From positions 62,001 to 126,000 of the forward strand of contig NZ_CP152389.1 in assembly GCF_038806765.1 (NCBI RefSeq): a stretch of DNA of 64,000 nucleotides. Direction: 5' to 3'. The stretch comes from Mucilaginibacter sp. CSA2-8R (GTDB lineage: Bacteria; Bacteroidota; Bacteroidia; Sphingobacteriales; Sphingobacteriaceae). Both the position numbers and the translations under genes were made by a program. Below are positions 8,486-17,128 of this stretch, one piece after another. Each line of letters opens with the position of its first letter. The first letter of the stretch is position 1. The notes under the pieces were generated by a model. The model was given only the letters and a program-made list of their open reading frames with translations. It made no database searches and was not told where the DNA came from.

Positions 8486-10141
8486 ATGAACATCAAATGC
8501 CAGCTTTTAGCGGTTCTTGCTTTTACATCTTCGTTTGCTGTGGCACAAAAAGCCAAGCCAGCAGTCGGCACTTATACCTTAAACCGGCCAAAACTGGTGG
8601 TAGGCTTAGTAGTTGACCAAATGCGTTGGGATTATCTTTACCGTTTTAACGAACGTTACGAAGCCGGAGGCTTTCGCCGATTGCTGGGCGAGGGTTTTAC
8701 CTGCGAAAATACCCACATTGATTATTTACCAACCGAAACAGGGCCGGGTCACTCTTGCATCTATACCGGTTCTGTGCCATCTATACACGGTATTGCTGCT
8801 AACAACTTTTTTATACAGGCCACGGGTAGGTACATGTATTGTGCCGAAGATACTACGGTGCAATCGGTAGGCTCTACCTCTCCGGCCGGCAAGATGTCGC
8901 CTCGTAACTTACAGGCGAGTACCATTACTGATGAGCTAAAAATGGCGACTAACTTTCGTTCTAAAGTAATTGGTATTGCACTAAAAGACCGGGGTAGTAT
9001 TTTACCTGCAGGCCATACGCCTGATGGCGCGTACTGGTTTGATGATGCTTCGGGTAATTGGATTACCAGTACATATTATACCAAAAGTTTACCTGCCTGG
9101 GTTAATACGTTTAATAGTAAAAAGATGGTGAGCGCTTATTTGAGCAAACCCTGGAATACGCTATACCCGATAGATAGCTATAAACAAAGCACTGCAGACA
9201 ATACCCCTTTTGAGGGCGCTTACCGCGGCGAAACGGCGCCGGTTTTTCCGCATAATATTCCGGCTATAAAGGGTTCAGATTATAGCGCTATACGCAGTAA
9301 CCCTTACGGCAATACCTTTACACTCGATTTTGCCAAAGCGGCGATGGAGGCCGAGCGTTTAGGCCAGGGCACACAAACCGATTTTTTAGCCGTAAGCTTA
9401 TCATCTACCGATTATATAGGTCACCAGTTTGGTCCTAACTCTATCGAAGCTGAGGATGTATATCTACGCCTCGACCGTGATTTGGCTGCGTTTTTCACTT
9501 ATTTGGATGGTAAGCTGGGTAAAGGAAACTATACCGTTTTCTTATCGGCCGACCATGGTGCAGCTAATAACAGTACCTTTTTAAAAGAGCATAATATCCC
9601 GACTGGTTTGTTTGACGGCACTGCTGCAGTAAATGAGCTTAACCGCATTATTGAAAAAGAAGATGATATTAAACGTGCCGTATTAAGTTTTGACAACTAC
9701 CAGGTAAACTTTAATAATGTAGCTGTTGCTGCCGGTAAAGGCAACACCGCTAAAATTAAGCAGGAGTGTACAGATTGGTTAAGCAAACAGCCGGGTGTAC
9801 TGTATGTAGTAGATATGCAAAAGGCACAGGAGGCCAGCATCCCTGCTGATTTGCGCGAGCGTATCATCAATGCATATAATTCGGAGCGTAGCGGAAGCAT
9901 ACAAGTGGTGATGAAACCGGGATGGTATGCCAGCCGCAGCCGCACCGGCACATCGCACGGAGTTAGCTCACCTTATGATACTCACATCCCGTTAATTTTT
10001 ATGGGTTGGGGCATACAGCATGGCAGTTTAAACCGCGACACTCACATGACCGATATTTCGGCTACGCTGGCCGCACTGTTACACATTCAGATGCCAAGCG
10101 GCTGCATAGGTAAGGTAATACCCGAAGCTTTAAAAAAATAA
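8486..10141 (+). CDS. pafA: PafA-type alkaline phosphatase
   Basis: It is an exported phosphomonoesterase of the alkaline phosphatase superfamily (551 residues) that releases phosphate from organic phosphates in the periplasm. The signal peptide ends near residue 20 (FAVAQ). Zinc and active-site residues are visible: Asp44 in VVDQMRWD, nucleophile Thr85 in ETGPGH, Asn106/107, the Lys167-x-Arg169 pair in LKDRG that marks PafA-type monoesterases, STDYIGH, SADHG and a C-terminal TSHG histidine. It is transcribed alone between oxyR and a terminator. PafA of Bacteroidota is known to be active without phosphate starvation; regulation cannot be judged here. Confidence 0.92.
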   Translation: MNIKCQLLAVLAFTSSFAVAQKAKPAVGTYTLNRPKLVVGLVVDQMRWDYLYRFNERYEAGGFRRLLGEGFTCENTHIDYLPTETGPGHSCIYTGSVPSIHGIAANNFFIQATGRYMYCAEDTTVQSVGSTSPAGKMSPRNLQASTITDELKMATNFRSKVIGIALKDRGSILPAGHTPDGAYWFDDASGNWITSTYYTKSLPAWVNTFNSKKMVSAYLSKPWNTLYPIDSYKQSTADNTPFEGAYRGETAPVFPHNIPAIKGSDYSAIRSNPYGNTFTLDFAKAAMEAERLGQGTQTDFLAVSLSSTDYIGHQFGPNSIEAEDVYLRLDRDLAAFFTYLDGKLGKGNYTVFLSADHGAANNSTFLKEHNIPTGLFDGTAAVNELNRIIEKEDDIKRAVLSFDNYQVNFNNVAVAAGKGNTAKIKQECTDWLSKQPGVLYVVDMQKAQEASIPADLRERIINAYNSERSGSIQVVMKPGWYASRSRTGTSHGVSSPYDTHIPLIFMGWGIQHGSLNRDTHMTDISATLAALLHIQMPSGCIGKVIPEALKK

Positions 10142-10157
10142 ACTGATTATAAATTTT

Positions 10158-10192
10158 AACGGCCCTTCAAAATAATTGAGGGGCCGTTTTTG
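10158..10192. terminator. Terminator between convergent genes
   Basis: The stem AACGGCCCTTCA / TGAGGGGCCGTT with a T-run after it ends pafA. The A-rich left flank means it could also act on the convergent gene at 10229. Confidence 0.85.
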
Positions 10193-10228
10193 TATAAATT
10201 GATTTTATTTGAGGCGCAATAAATAACA

Positions 10229-11083
10229 CTACCCGCCTTTAAAAAAGCGTTTTATTTTCTTAAAAATATCTTCTTTACGGGGCTTAGGTTGCCCGTCGTG
10301 GGTAAGCTGGTTATGGTAGTGATTTAAAAGCTCGCCGGCATAAGCTTGCTGCTCGGGTCCGGCTTGTTGCAGCTTTCTAATATAAGGCAGTACATTTTCC
10401 TGCAGCATGCTATTGCCCGATATGGTAAAATATTCGCTCCGTACTGCTTGCAGTTGGTTATTATTAATGGGCGGATGTCCGTTCTCGGCAAAGTAATCTG
10501 TTTGGTAAATATCCGGGTTGAGTTTTTTAAGCCGCTTGGTGCCCCTACGTTCGTTGCGCCAGGGGTGTTCACCGTTGTGCAATTGTGCAATCAGGTAATC
10601 TTTGTCCCAGATGGTAACCTGGTGCGACATTAAAAATCCCGATGTAGCATTTTCGAGTTTGGCTATGTTAAAGCCTTCAATAAAATGCTGAGTTGGTTGA
10701 GTTTTATAAACATCCGAACTGGTGAGCTTTACCTGTTGCCACTGCTGCGCGATAATCAAGTCAAAAATCTGGTTAAAAAAAGAACTGCTCGTCGGCTTGG
10801 TAAGCCACATGTCTTCCTGAAAATAGATAATGTATTTTTCTTTTATAGTGCTTTGCAGCAGGTAACGCAGCCGGTCGGCCCACTCGCCTTTGCCGGATTG
10901 TATATTGTTGAAGCCGGGCAGACTTACAGTCAGTTCTTCAGTCGCAAAATAGTAGTTGCAGTTGGTGTTAAAATCCCAATGCTGAGTAAAAAAATGATGA
11001 AACCCCGGGTATAAAAATTGGTACCGGTCGCACGTATGCACCAGTACGGCAAAGTTATGGGGTTGGGTTTGGCTGTAATTCAT
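10229..11083 (-). CDS. Glycosyltransferase-like protein (putative)
   Basis: This 284-residue cytoplasmic protein has no signal peptide or membrane segment. It opens with a strand and loop, FAVLVHTCDRYQFL, like the nucleotide-sugar-binding start of GT-A glycosyltransferases, and near residue 105 has IIYFQEDMWL, a plausible place for the acidic metal-binding motif (ED instead of DxD). Aromatic residues are frequent, and the C-terminus is strongly basic (KKIKRFFKGG), which might hold it at the membrane. No sugar-biosynthesis genes are adjacent. I recognise the general pattern, not a named family; the function is inference. Confidence 0.5.
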   Translation of the reverse strand: MNYSQTQPHNFAVLVHTCDRYQFLYPGFHHFFTQHWDFNTNCNYYFATEELTVSLPGFNNIQSGKGEWADRLRYLLQSTIKEKYIIYFQEDMWLTKPTSSSFFNQIFDLIIAQQWQQVKLTSSDVYKTQPTQHFIEGFNIAKLENATSGFLMSHQVTIWDKDYLIAQLHNGEHPWRNERRGTKRLKKLNPDIYQTDYFAENGHPPINNNQLQAVRSEYFTISGNSMLQENVLPYIRKLQQAGPEQQAYAGELLNHYHNQLTHDGQPKPRKEDIFKKIKRFFKGG

Positions 11084-11148
11084 TTTATATTTGAACTCAC
11101 ATTATAAAGGCTGCATTAGCTGCAAACATAGTATAAACCCATATAAAT

Positions 11149-11718
11149 ATGTCATCTCATCACATTGTTCGCGAAAAGCAGGAGCCGGCGCTGTTAATTC
11201 TGAGCCTTGAAAACTTTGGCGACGAAGATTTGGGGCAGTTGCTGGAGTGGAGCCCAACCCTGATAGCTACGCTTCCGGTTGCCGAACAACTGGTAGTTTA
11301 CGGCATCAAGGTAGACTTGATTGTTGCAAACCCTGTAAGTTATTTTGATCAATCTGATGTTAAATGGATACCTGTAGATGGCCAATCAAACTTGCAGGCA
11401 GGGCTTGATTACTTGTTAACGCAAGGCTATCCGGCGGTAAACATCATCACCGATAGGTTAGAAACAGACATATTTTCAGCGTACATTAATCAAATTAACC
11501 TGGTTATCTTTTACCAGGGAAAAAAAATTTATGCTATAGCATCAGGCTTTAGCAAATGGCGGCCTGCCGGCCAAGTGGTAGAGGTATTATCCTCTAACCA
11601 GGAAATTGCAGTGCAAAACCTCAAACTCACAGCACCTCAGCAATACCAAACAATAGCAGATGGCGTAACTGCATTTACATTTCAAAGTCCGCGCATCTTC
11701 ATCAGCGAAGAATACTAA
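11149..11718 (+). CDS. Conserved hypothetical protein, thiamine pyrophosphokinase-like
   Basis: This 189-residue soluble protein resembles short Sphingobacteriaceae proteins that are often labelled thiamine pyrophosphokinase. The opening (SSHHIVREKQEPALLIL) and the C-terminal half, with GFSKWRPAG and then YQTIADG, fit that group. The N-terminal half reads like a Rossmann domain that assigns an identifier and a value (IVANPVSYFD). The acidic D-G-D/D-S substrate motif expected of an active pyrophosphokinase is not visible, so activity is doubtful. Its stop overlaps the convergent regulator gene by 4 bp. No thiamine genes are nearby. Confidence 0.5.
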   Translation: MSSHHIVREKQEPALLILSLENFGDEDLGQLLEWSPTLIATLPVAEQLVVYGIKVDLIVANPVSYFDQSDVKWIPVDGQSNLQAGLDYLLTQGYPAVNIITDRLETDIFSAYINQINLVIFYQGKKIYAIASGFSKWRPAGQVVEVLSSNQEIAVQNLKLTAPQQYQTIADGVTAFTFQSPRIFISEEY

Positions 11719-12467
11719 ATATCAAACCGCTCGCGCAGCACATCGCCGTTGGAGCGGCTCGAGGTAAGCTTGCTGCCTGCTGTATTATCCATCACAAACA
11801 CCAAAGCGCCGTTAAAGCCTTTTCTTATTTCTTTAATGTGCTCGGTATTAATAATGCTGCTGCGGTGAATGCGTATAAATGCTTCAGGTAGTTTCTCTTC
11901 TAATGTGGTAATGGTAAAATCGGTAAGATGTTTACGGCCGTCAGTGGTGTGCAGAAAAACATATTTGTCTTCAGCCTCAATGTATACAATGTCAGCGAGT
12001 TTAATGAGTAAAATTTTGTCGCCAATTTTTACCGTTAAGGTCTTCAGCTCTTTTTTAACAAACAACCGTTGCATCAGGGCCTCCAGCGGTAAGGCATGGA
12101 CCGGTTGCTGCATGCTTTGCTGTAGCTTCTTCACGGTTTTGGCTAAACGCTCGGCTTCAATAGGCTTAAGCAGGTAATCTATAGAGTCCTCTTCGAACGC
12201 CTTAATGGCATATTGGTCGTAAGCGGTGGTGAATACTACTTTTGGTTGATGCTGTAAACGGCTTAACATTTCAAATCCGTTTAATAAAGGCATCTCTATA
12301 TCTAAAAATATCAATTCGGGTTTCAATGCCTCAATTTGTTCTAATCCATCAGCGCCATTAACGGCTTCGCCTATAATCTCAAATTCTTCAAATGGTTTAA
12401 GCAAACGTTTCAGTCGTTGCCGGGCCAGCTGTTCATCGTCAATAATTAAGGTTCTCCAGGTTTTCAT
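11715..12467 (-). CDS. LytTR-family response regulator
   Basis: This 250-residue regulator has an N-terminal receiver domain (acidic pair Asp10-Asp11, phosphoacceptor Asp56 in LIFLDIEMP, Lys in the LLKPIEAERL loop) and a C-terminal LytTR DNA-binding domain from about residue 145 (KIGDKILLIKLADIVYIEAE, then HRSSIINTEHI). It lies 56 bp after its histidine kinase on the same strand. The pair diverges from a SusC/SusD transporter, so control of that transporter is a fair guess. Its 3' end overlaps the convergent neighbour by 4 bp. Confidence 0.93.
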   Translation of the reverse strand: MKTWRTLIIDDEQLARQRLKRLLKPFEEFEIIGEAVNGADGLEQIEALKPELIFLDIEMPLLNGFEMLSRLQHQPKVVFTTAYDQYAIKAFEEDSIDYLLKPIEAERLAKTVKKLQQSMQQPVHALPLEALMQRLFVKKELKTLTVKIGDKILLIKLADIVYIEAEDKYVFLHTTDGRKHLTDFTITTLEEKLPEAFIRIHRSSIINTEHIKEIRKGFNGALVFVMDNTAGSKLTSSRSNGDVLRERFDI

Positions 12468-12523
12468 TAAATTATAATGGTGCGTTTGATTAATTATAAG
12501 AGTTATAAATTGCGTATAGTGGC

Positions 12524-13636
12524 TTAAAACAGGCAGGCGTTAATATAACCTAACTTGCTATGCTGGTTGGGTACTACGGTTAACGGTAAGCTGATAAATA
12601 ATTGCTTTTGAGGGGTATTAATCAACTGTATCTCGTAATCATCGCCATAAATTAAAGCCAGTTTATCATAAGTGCTTTGTAACCCATAACCTAACTCTAA
12701 CTCTTGAGGGAAGGGGCGGCCATTATCGGTTACCTCAATAATTAAGCGTTGCTGCTGTTGCCGCAAAGCAACATTTAAAATGCCATTTTGCGGTACATTT
12801 TGCAAGCCGTGCTTTAACGCATTTTCAACCAGGGGTTGAATCAAAAAACGTGGAACCAGGTGCTTGTTTAATTCATCGTGTACTGTAGTGCTAAAGTTAA
12901 TGCGATCACCAAAGCGAATTTTCTCTATATCAAGGTAGGTGTTAACTATCTCCATTTCGTCGCATACCCGTGCCATATTTTGCTGTTGCGAGTTAATACT
13001 GTACCGAAATAGTTTTGACAGCTTTAAGGTCATCTCTTCGGCCCTGTCGGCATCCTCATGAATCAGGCTGGCAATAGAATTTAAGGAGTTGTATAAAAAG
13101 TGAGGGTTTATTTTAGACTGTAGCGTTTGTAGCTCTGCCTGTGTTTTTAATTGTTTAAGCTTGGCTATATCCAGTTCTGTTTCTTGGAGCCGGGCCCGCA
13201 TGTTGGCCTTTTGTGCCATATAAAAATAAAATATGGTGCCTATAATCAATACAATAACAAACGTGAATTTATAGTCATCAAAATGCTTTAACGGAGTGTA
13301 AGTGGTTCTAAACAGCAGTGAAAGAATAAAGTAAGACAGCTCGATGCCCACAAACATGCCCAGCAGGTTGCAGGCATAGTATACCGCAACAAATTTCCAG
13401 ATGTTTACTTTTTGGGGTTTGAGATAACGTTGGTATAAAATAACACTGTTGGTAATGCTCAGTGTGATAATGACACTGAACATAGTAGTAAGCAGTACAT
13501 TTTTAACCGGCATGAGCCGGTTATTAAAAGCCGATTGCACGGCACTGATGCATATACCTATAACAATCCCAATAAGAGCATTTACCAGATTGATCCTGGC
13601 AATAGATCCGTTATGATAACTCAGTTCTGCTTTCAT
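12524..13636 (-). CDS. LytS-like sensor histidine kinase
   Basis: This 370-residue membrane kinase has four predicted transmembrane segments (about residues 15-35, 46-68, 78-110, 122-141), then a helical linker, then the His_kinase (PF06580) motif with the phosphorylated His179 in INPHFLYNSLN. A HATPase domain follows (LVENALKHG, then TDNGRPFP and GYGLQSTYDKL). It has no large periplasmic sensor domain, as usual for this family. It forms an operon with the LytTR regulator downstream. The signal it senses is unknown. Confidence 0.92.
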   Translation of the reverse strand: MKAELSYHNGSIARINLVNALIGIVIGICISAVQSAFNNRLMPVKNVLLTTMFSVIITLSITNSVILYQRYLKPQKVNIWKFVAVYYACNLLGMFVGIELSYFILSLLFRTTYTPLKHFDDYKFTFVIVLIIGTIFYFYMAQKANMRARLQETELDIAKLKQLKTQAELQTLQSKINPHFLYNSLNSIASLIHEDADRAEEMTLKLSKLFRYSINSQQQNMARVCDEMEIVNTYLDIEKIRFGDRINFSTTVHDELNKHLVPRFLIQPLVENALKHGLQNVPQNGILNVALRQQQQRLIIEVTDNGRPFPQELELGYGLQSTYDKLALIYGDDYEIQLINTPQKQLFISLPLTVVPNQHSKLGYINACLF

Positions 13637-13944
13637 GTACTACAAAGCTCATTAAATATAGGCATTGTAGATATATAATTCGATGAATGGTAAAATATAA
13701 AGGATGGGTGGATATTTAAAAAAGGTTACAATTTGCTTAATTACTCTATAAAATGATGAGATGCATGATATTTCGAAGTAAATAATTTTTTAAATGAGTA
13801 TTTTTAGAAAAAGAACACTAAATATTATAGATTTTTGTAAAAAGCTTTAGTGTTTAATTAGAAAAGTGTTAAAATTAAATTGAATAGTTGCCATAATTAA
13901 ATAGTTTATCATAAATTGTTGCCAATTAACTAAACTATTAACTG
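13637..13944. other. AT-rich intergenic region between divergent kinase and susC
   Basis: This 308-bp stretch has no coding signal. It must hold promoters for both directions. A weak candidate for susC is TTG at 13888-13890 followed 21 bp later by TAAATTGT, only partly matching TAnnTTTG. LytTR-type direct repeats could not be assigned with confidence. Confidence 0.4.
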
Positions 13945-16900
13945 ATGAAACAAATTTTACGAAGACTTTTGTGGGTTTTTGTGATGATAAGCGCTCAGGC
14001 TTATGCTCAAACCCGAACTGTTACTGGTACAGTAACCAGTAAAACCGATGGTCAGCCGCTTCCAGGAGTAAGTGTGATGATTCAAGGTTCGAAATCCGGA
14101 ACGCAAACCGGCCCAGATGGTGGATATTCAATTAAAGTTGCATCAGGACAAGCATTGATCTTTTCTTTTGTTGGCTTTGATGCCCAAATAGCAACACCAA
14201 CAAGTGACAAGCTAAGTGTCGCCTTAACCGGAACTGCAAGTGCGTTAAACGAAGTGGTAGTGGTAGGCTACGGTACGCAAGTAAGGCGCGATGTAGTAGG
14301 CAGTATCTCATCGGTAAAAGGTAGGGATGTAGCACAACAACCGGTTCAAAATTTTCAACAAGCTTTAGGTGGCCGTGTTGCAGGTGCACAGGTAAACATT
14401 CCGGCTGGTGTATTAAACTCTACACCGGTAATCCGCATTCGGGGTACAAACTCTATTAATGGTAGCTCACAGCCACTTTATGTAATTGATGGTGTACCAA
14501 GCTTTAGCGGTAACAACAATGGTCAAACGGCAGCCGCGGGTGATGCTTTAGGTAGTATCAATCCGGAAGATATTGAGAGTATCGATGTAGGTAAAGATGC
14601 TGCAGCAACAGCCATCTATGGTAGCCGGGCAGCTAACGGAGTAATTTTTGTAACTACTAAAAAGGGCAAAAGGGGCAAAACAGTAGTAACGCTGGATAGC
14701 TGGATTGGAGAGAGTAAGCCTTTCCGTTTACCTAAGCTTTTGGGTGCAGCAGATTATACTGTACTTAAAAACGAAGGCTTAGTTAACGCAGGTACTTATC
14801 GCAGAACCGGAGCATCTAACGATTTATATTACGAAAACACCTTAGATGGTAACGGTAATATTGTTAACACTAATTGGCTCGATTTAATTTATAGAACGGC
14901 TACATCCTATAACAGTACAGTAAGTTTATCAGGTGCTAACGAGTCAACCAGTTACTACTTATCAGCCAACTGGAGCAAACAACAAGGGTTACTTGAAAAA
15001 AACGACTTTAACAGGAAGCAAATGCTGGCCAACTTTGATCATAAAGCCAGTAAAATTATTACTATAGGTGGTAAGCTTTCATACAGCAACAGTTTAAATA
15101 CTGCTGCTACCAGTTCAGGCTCACAAAATGGTGAGGGCTTCGGTATTACAGGTTTGGGTCGTATTGGTTTAGTTTTGCCTCCAAACATCAGTCCATATAA
15201 TGCTGATGGTTCTTACAATGTGAGCGGCAATACGCTGGGTTTAGCTGCTAACAGGGGTATAGGTGTGGGTTATTACAATATTGCACCTATTTTGGATTTA
15301 AACCGTTCTAACAACGAGTTAAATCAAATAGCATCCAACTTGTATTTACAGGTAAAGCCGTTATCGTGGATTACCTTTAAAACTCAGTATGGTATAGATT
15401 ATTTGTACCGTAATGTCGACATATTTCAAAACCCAATACAAGGTGATGGTAACCCAACCGCATCAGCCACCGGAACATTCTTTAAAAATCAAAGATGGGT
15501 TTGGGATAATACTTTACAGATTGATCGCAGCTTTGGCGGTAAACATAACTTAAGTTTATTACTAGGTAACGAGCAACAACGTACCATTTCCAGAGGTTTT
15601 GGTATCAACCGTACCGTAATATCCGATCCTGCTTTCAATGTAATACAGGCTGGATTTGGTACTAACGTTCCGTCAGGATTAAACTATTCTGAAGATTATC
15701 TGGTGTCATTTTTTGGACGTTTAAATTACGATTTTGATAAAAAGTACTATTTAAGCGCCACTTTACGTCGTGATGAGTTTTCGGGCTTTGGTGCAAATAA
15801 CAAAGCCGGCTATTTTCCTGGTGGTGCCATTGCTTACGAGATTGCCCGCGAGAAATTCTGGACTGCCATTAAGGCTGATAAACTATTCAGCAGCTTTAAA
15901 CTGCGTGCCAGCTACGGTCGGGTTGGTAATTCAAATGCAATTGGTGCTTATGATTCTTACGGCCTTTATGCTACCGGATTATACAACGCAGGCGGCAGCT
16001 TGTATTTTAATCAAACCGGTAATCCTAACTTAAAATGGGAAACCATTACTAAAACAGATATTGGTGCAAACTTTGGCTTCTTGGATGATAGAATCACCGG
16101 TGAGGTTACCTATTACAAAAACGACATTAAAGATTTGATTCTTCCGGTGCAAACAGCCCCTTCGGCCGGTTTGCCGTCAAGCCCGGTTATAAACATTGGC
16201 TCTATGTTTAATAAGGGTTTTGAGTTTGCTTTAAATGCTGATGCCATTCGTGGTAAAGCGTTTAGCTGGAATACATCGTTTAATATTTCGTTCAACCGTA
16301 ACCAGCTAACTGGTCTTGCTGATGGGCAAACCCGAATCTTAACAGCAACATCAGGTAGTGAAACAGCAAGTATAAGCGAAGTTGGTCATTCGGTAGGTAG
16401 TTTATATATTGTACGTACCGAAGGTGTAGATCCGGCAAGTGGCCGTCGCATATTTTTAGATGGCTCCGGACGCAGAGTTTTGTACAACCATGTACCTGCT
16501 GCCGGTCGTTTCCAGTGGGAGTATGAGGATGGTACAAGAGCACCTGCCATCACTCAAAGTGCTGATGCGGTTAATTACAAACAAACAGCACCCAAGGCTT
16601 TTGGTGGTTTTAACAACACATTCCGCTATAAGAGCTTTGATCTAAACGTTTTATTAACTTACCAGATTGGTGGATATACTTACTATGGTACAAATGCCGG
16701 ACTACATGACCAGCGTTTTTGGAACAACACCACAGATGTATTGGACCGCTGGACAACACCTGGCCAAATTACCAGTGTACCACGTTTAGTGGCAAGTGAT
16801 AACGTATCAAATGGTTCTACATTGCCTATCTCAGCTAACGTATTCAAAAATGATTTCATCAAAGTAAAAAGCTTCAATTTTGGATATACGCTGCCAAAAT

Positions 16901-17109
16901 CGGTATTAAACAAGGTTGGTCTTTCAAACTTGCGGTTCTATGTAACCGGGTACAATCTTTTATTTATTACCAAATATCCGGGTTCAGATCCTGAGGTGTC
17001 ATCTAATGGTGCCGGTAGCGGACAATCTTACAACACTGCACAAGGTATTGACAGAAATTCGGCAGCTAATCAACGTACGTTCACCGCAGGATTTACCGCT
17101 AAGTTTTAA
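13945..17109 (+). CDS. SusC/RagA-family TonB-dependent outer membrane transporter
   Basis: This 1054-residue outer membrane transporter imports an oligosaccharide or peptide using TonB energy. A signal peptide ends near residue 21. Residues 23-110 form a carboxypeptidase-regulatory-like beta-sandwich (TVTGTVTSKTDGQPLPGVSV). The TonB-box-like strand LNEVVVVGYG and the plug domain follow (about 115-240, with IRGTNSINGS, PLYVIDGVP and AIYGSRAANGV). The rest is a 22-strand barrel ending in the usual terminal Phe. It sits 19 bp upstream of its SusD partner. No glycoside hydrolase lies next to the pair, so the substrate cannot be predicted. Confidence 0.96.
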   Translation: MKQILRRLLWVFVMISAQAYAQTRTVTGTVTSKTDGQPLPGVSVMIQGSKSGTQTGPDGGYSIKVASGQALIFSFVGFDAQIATPTSDKLSVALTGTASALNEVVVVGYGTQVRRDVVGSISSVKGRDVAQQPVQNFQQALGGRVAGAQVNIPAGVLNSTPVIRIRGTNSINGSSQPLYVIDGVPSFSGNNNGQTAAAGDALGSINPEDIESIDVGKDAAATAIYGSRAANGVIFVTTKKGKRGKTVVTLDSWIGESKPFRLPKLLGAADYTVLKNEGLVNAGTYRRTGASNDLYYENTLDGNGNIVNTNWLDLIYRTATSYNSTVSLSGANESTSYYLSANWSKQQGLLEKNDFNRKQMLANFDHKASKIITIGGKLSYSNSLNTAATSSGSQNGEGFGITGLGRIGLVLPPNISPYNADGSYNVSGNTLGLAANRGIGVGYYNIAPILDLNRSNNELNQIASNLYLQVKPLSWITFKTQYGIDYLYRNVDIFQNPIQGDGNPTASATGTFFKNQRWVWDNTLQIDRSFGGKHNLSLLLGNEQQRTISRGFGINRTVISDPAFNVIQAGFGTNVPSGLNYSEDYLVSFFGRLNYDFDKKYYLSATLRRDEFSGFGANNKAGYFPGGAIAYEIAREKFWTAIKADKLFSSFKLRASYGRVGNSNAIGAYDSYGLYATGLYNAGGSLYFNQTGNPNLKWETITKTDIGANFGFLDDRITGEVTYYKNDIKDLILPVQTAPSAGLPSSPVINIGSMFNKGFEFALNADAIRGKAFSWNTSFNISFNRNQLTGLADGQTRILTATSGSETASISEVGHSVGSLYIVRTEGVDPASGRRIFLDGSGRRVLYNHVPAAGRFQWEYEDGTRAPAITQSADAVNYKQTAPKAFGGFNNTFRYKSFDLNVLLTYQIGGYTYYGTNAGLHDQRFWNNTTDVLDRWTTPGQITSVPRLVASDNVSNGSTLPISANVFKNDFIKVKSFNFGYTLPKSVLNKVGLSNLRFYVTGYNLLFITKYPGSDPEVSSNGAGSGQSYNTAQGIDRNSAANQRTFTAGFTAKF

Positions 17110-17128
17110 CGCTTAAAGTAATTAAAAG

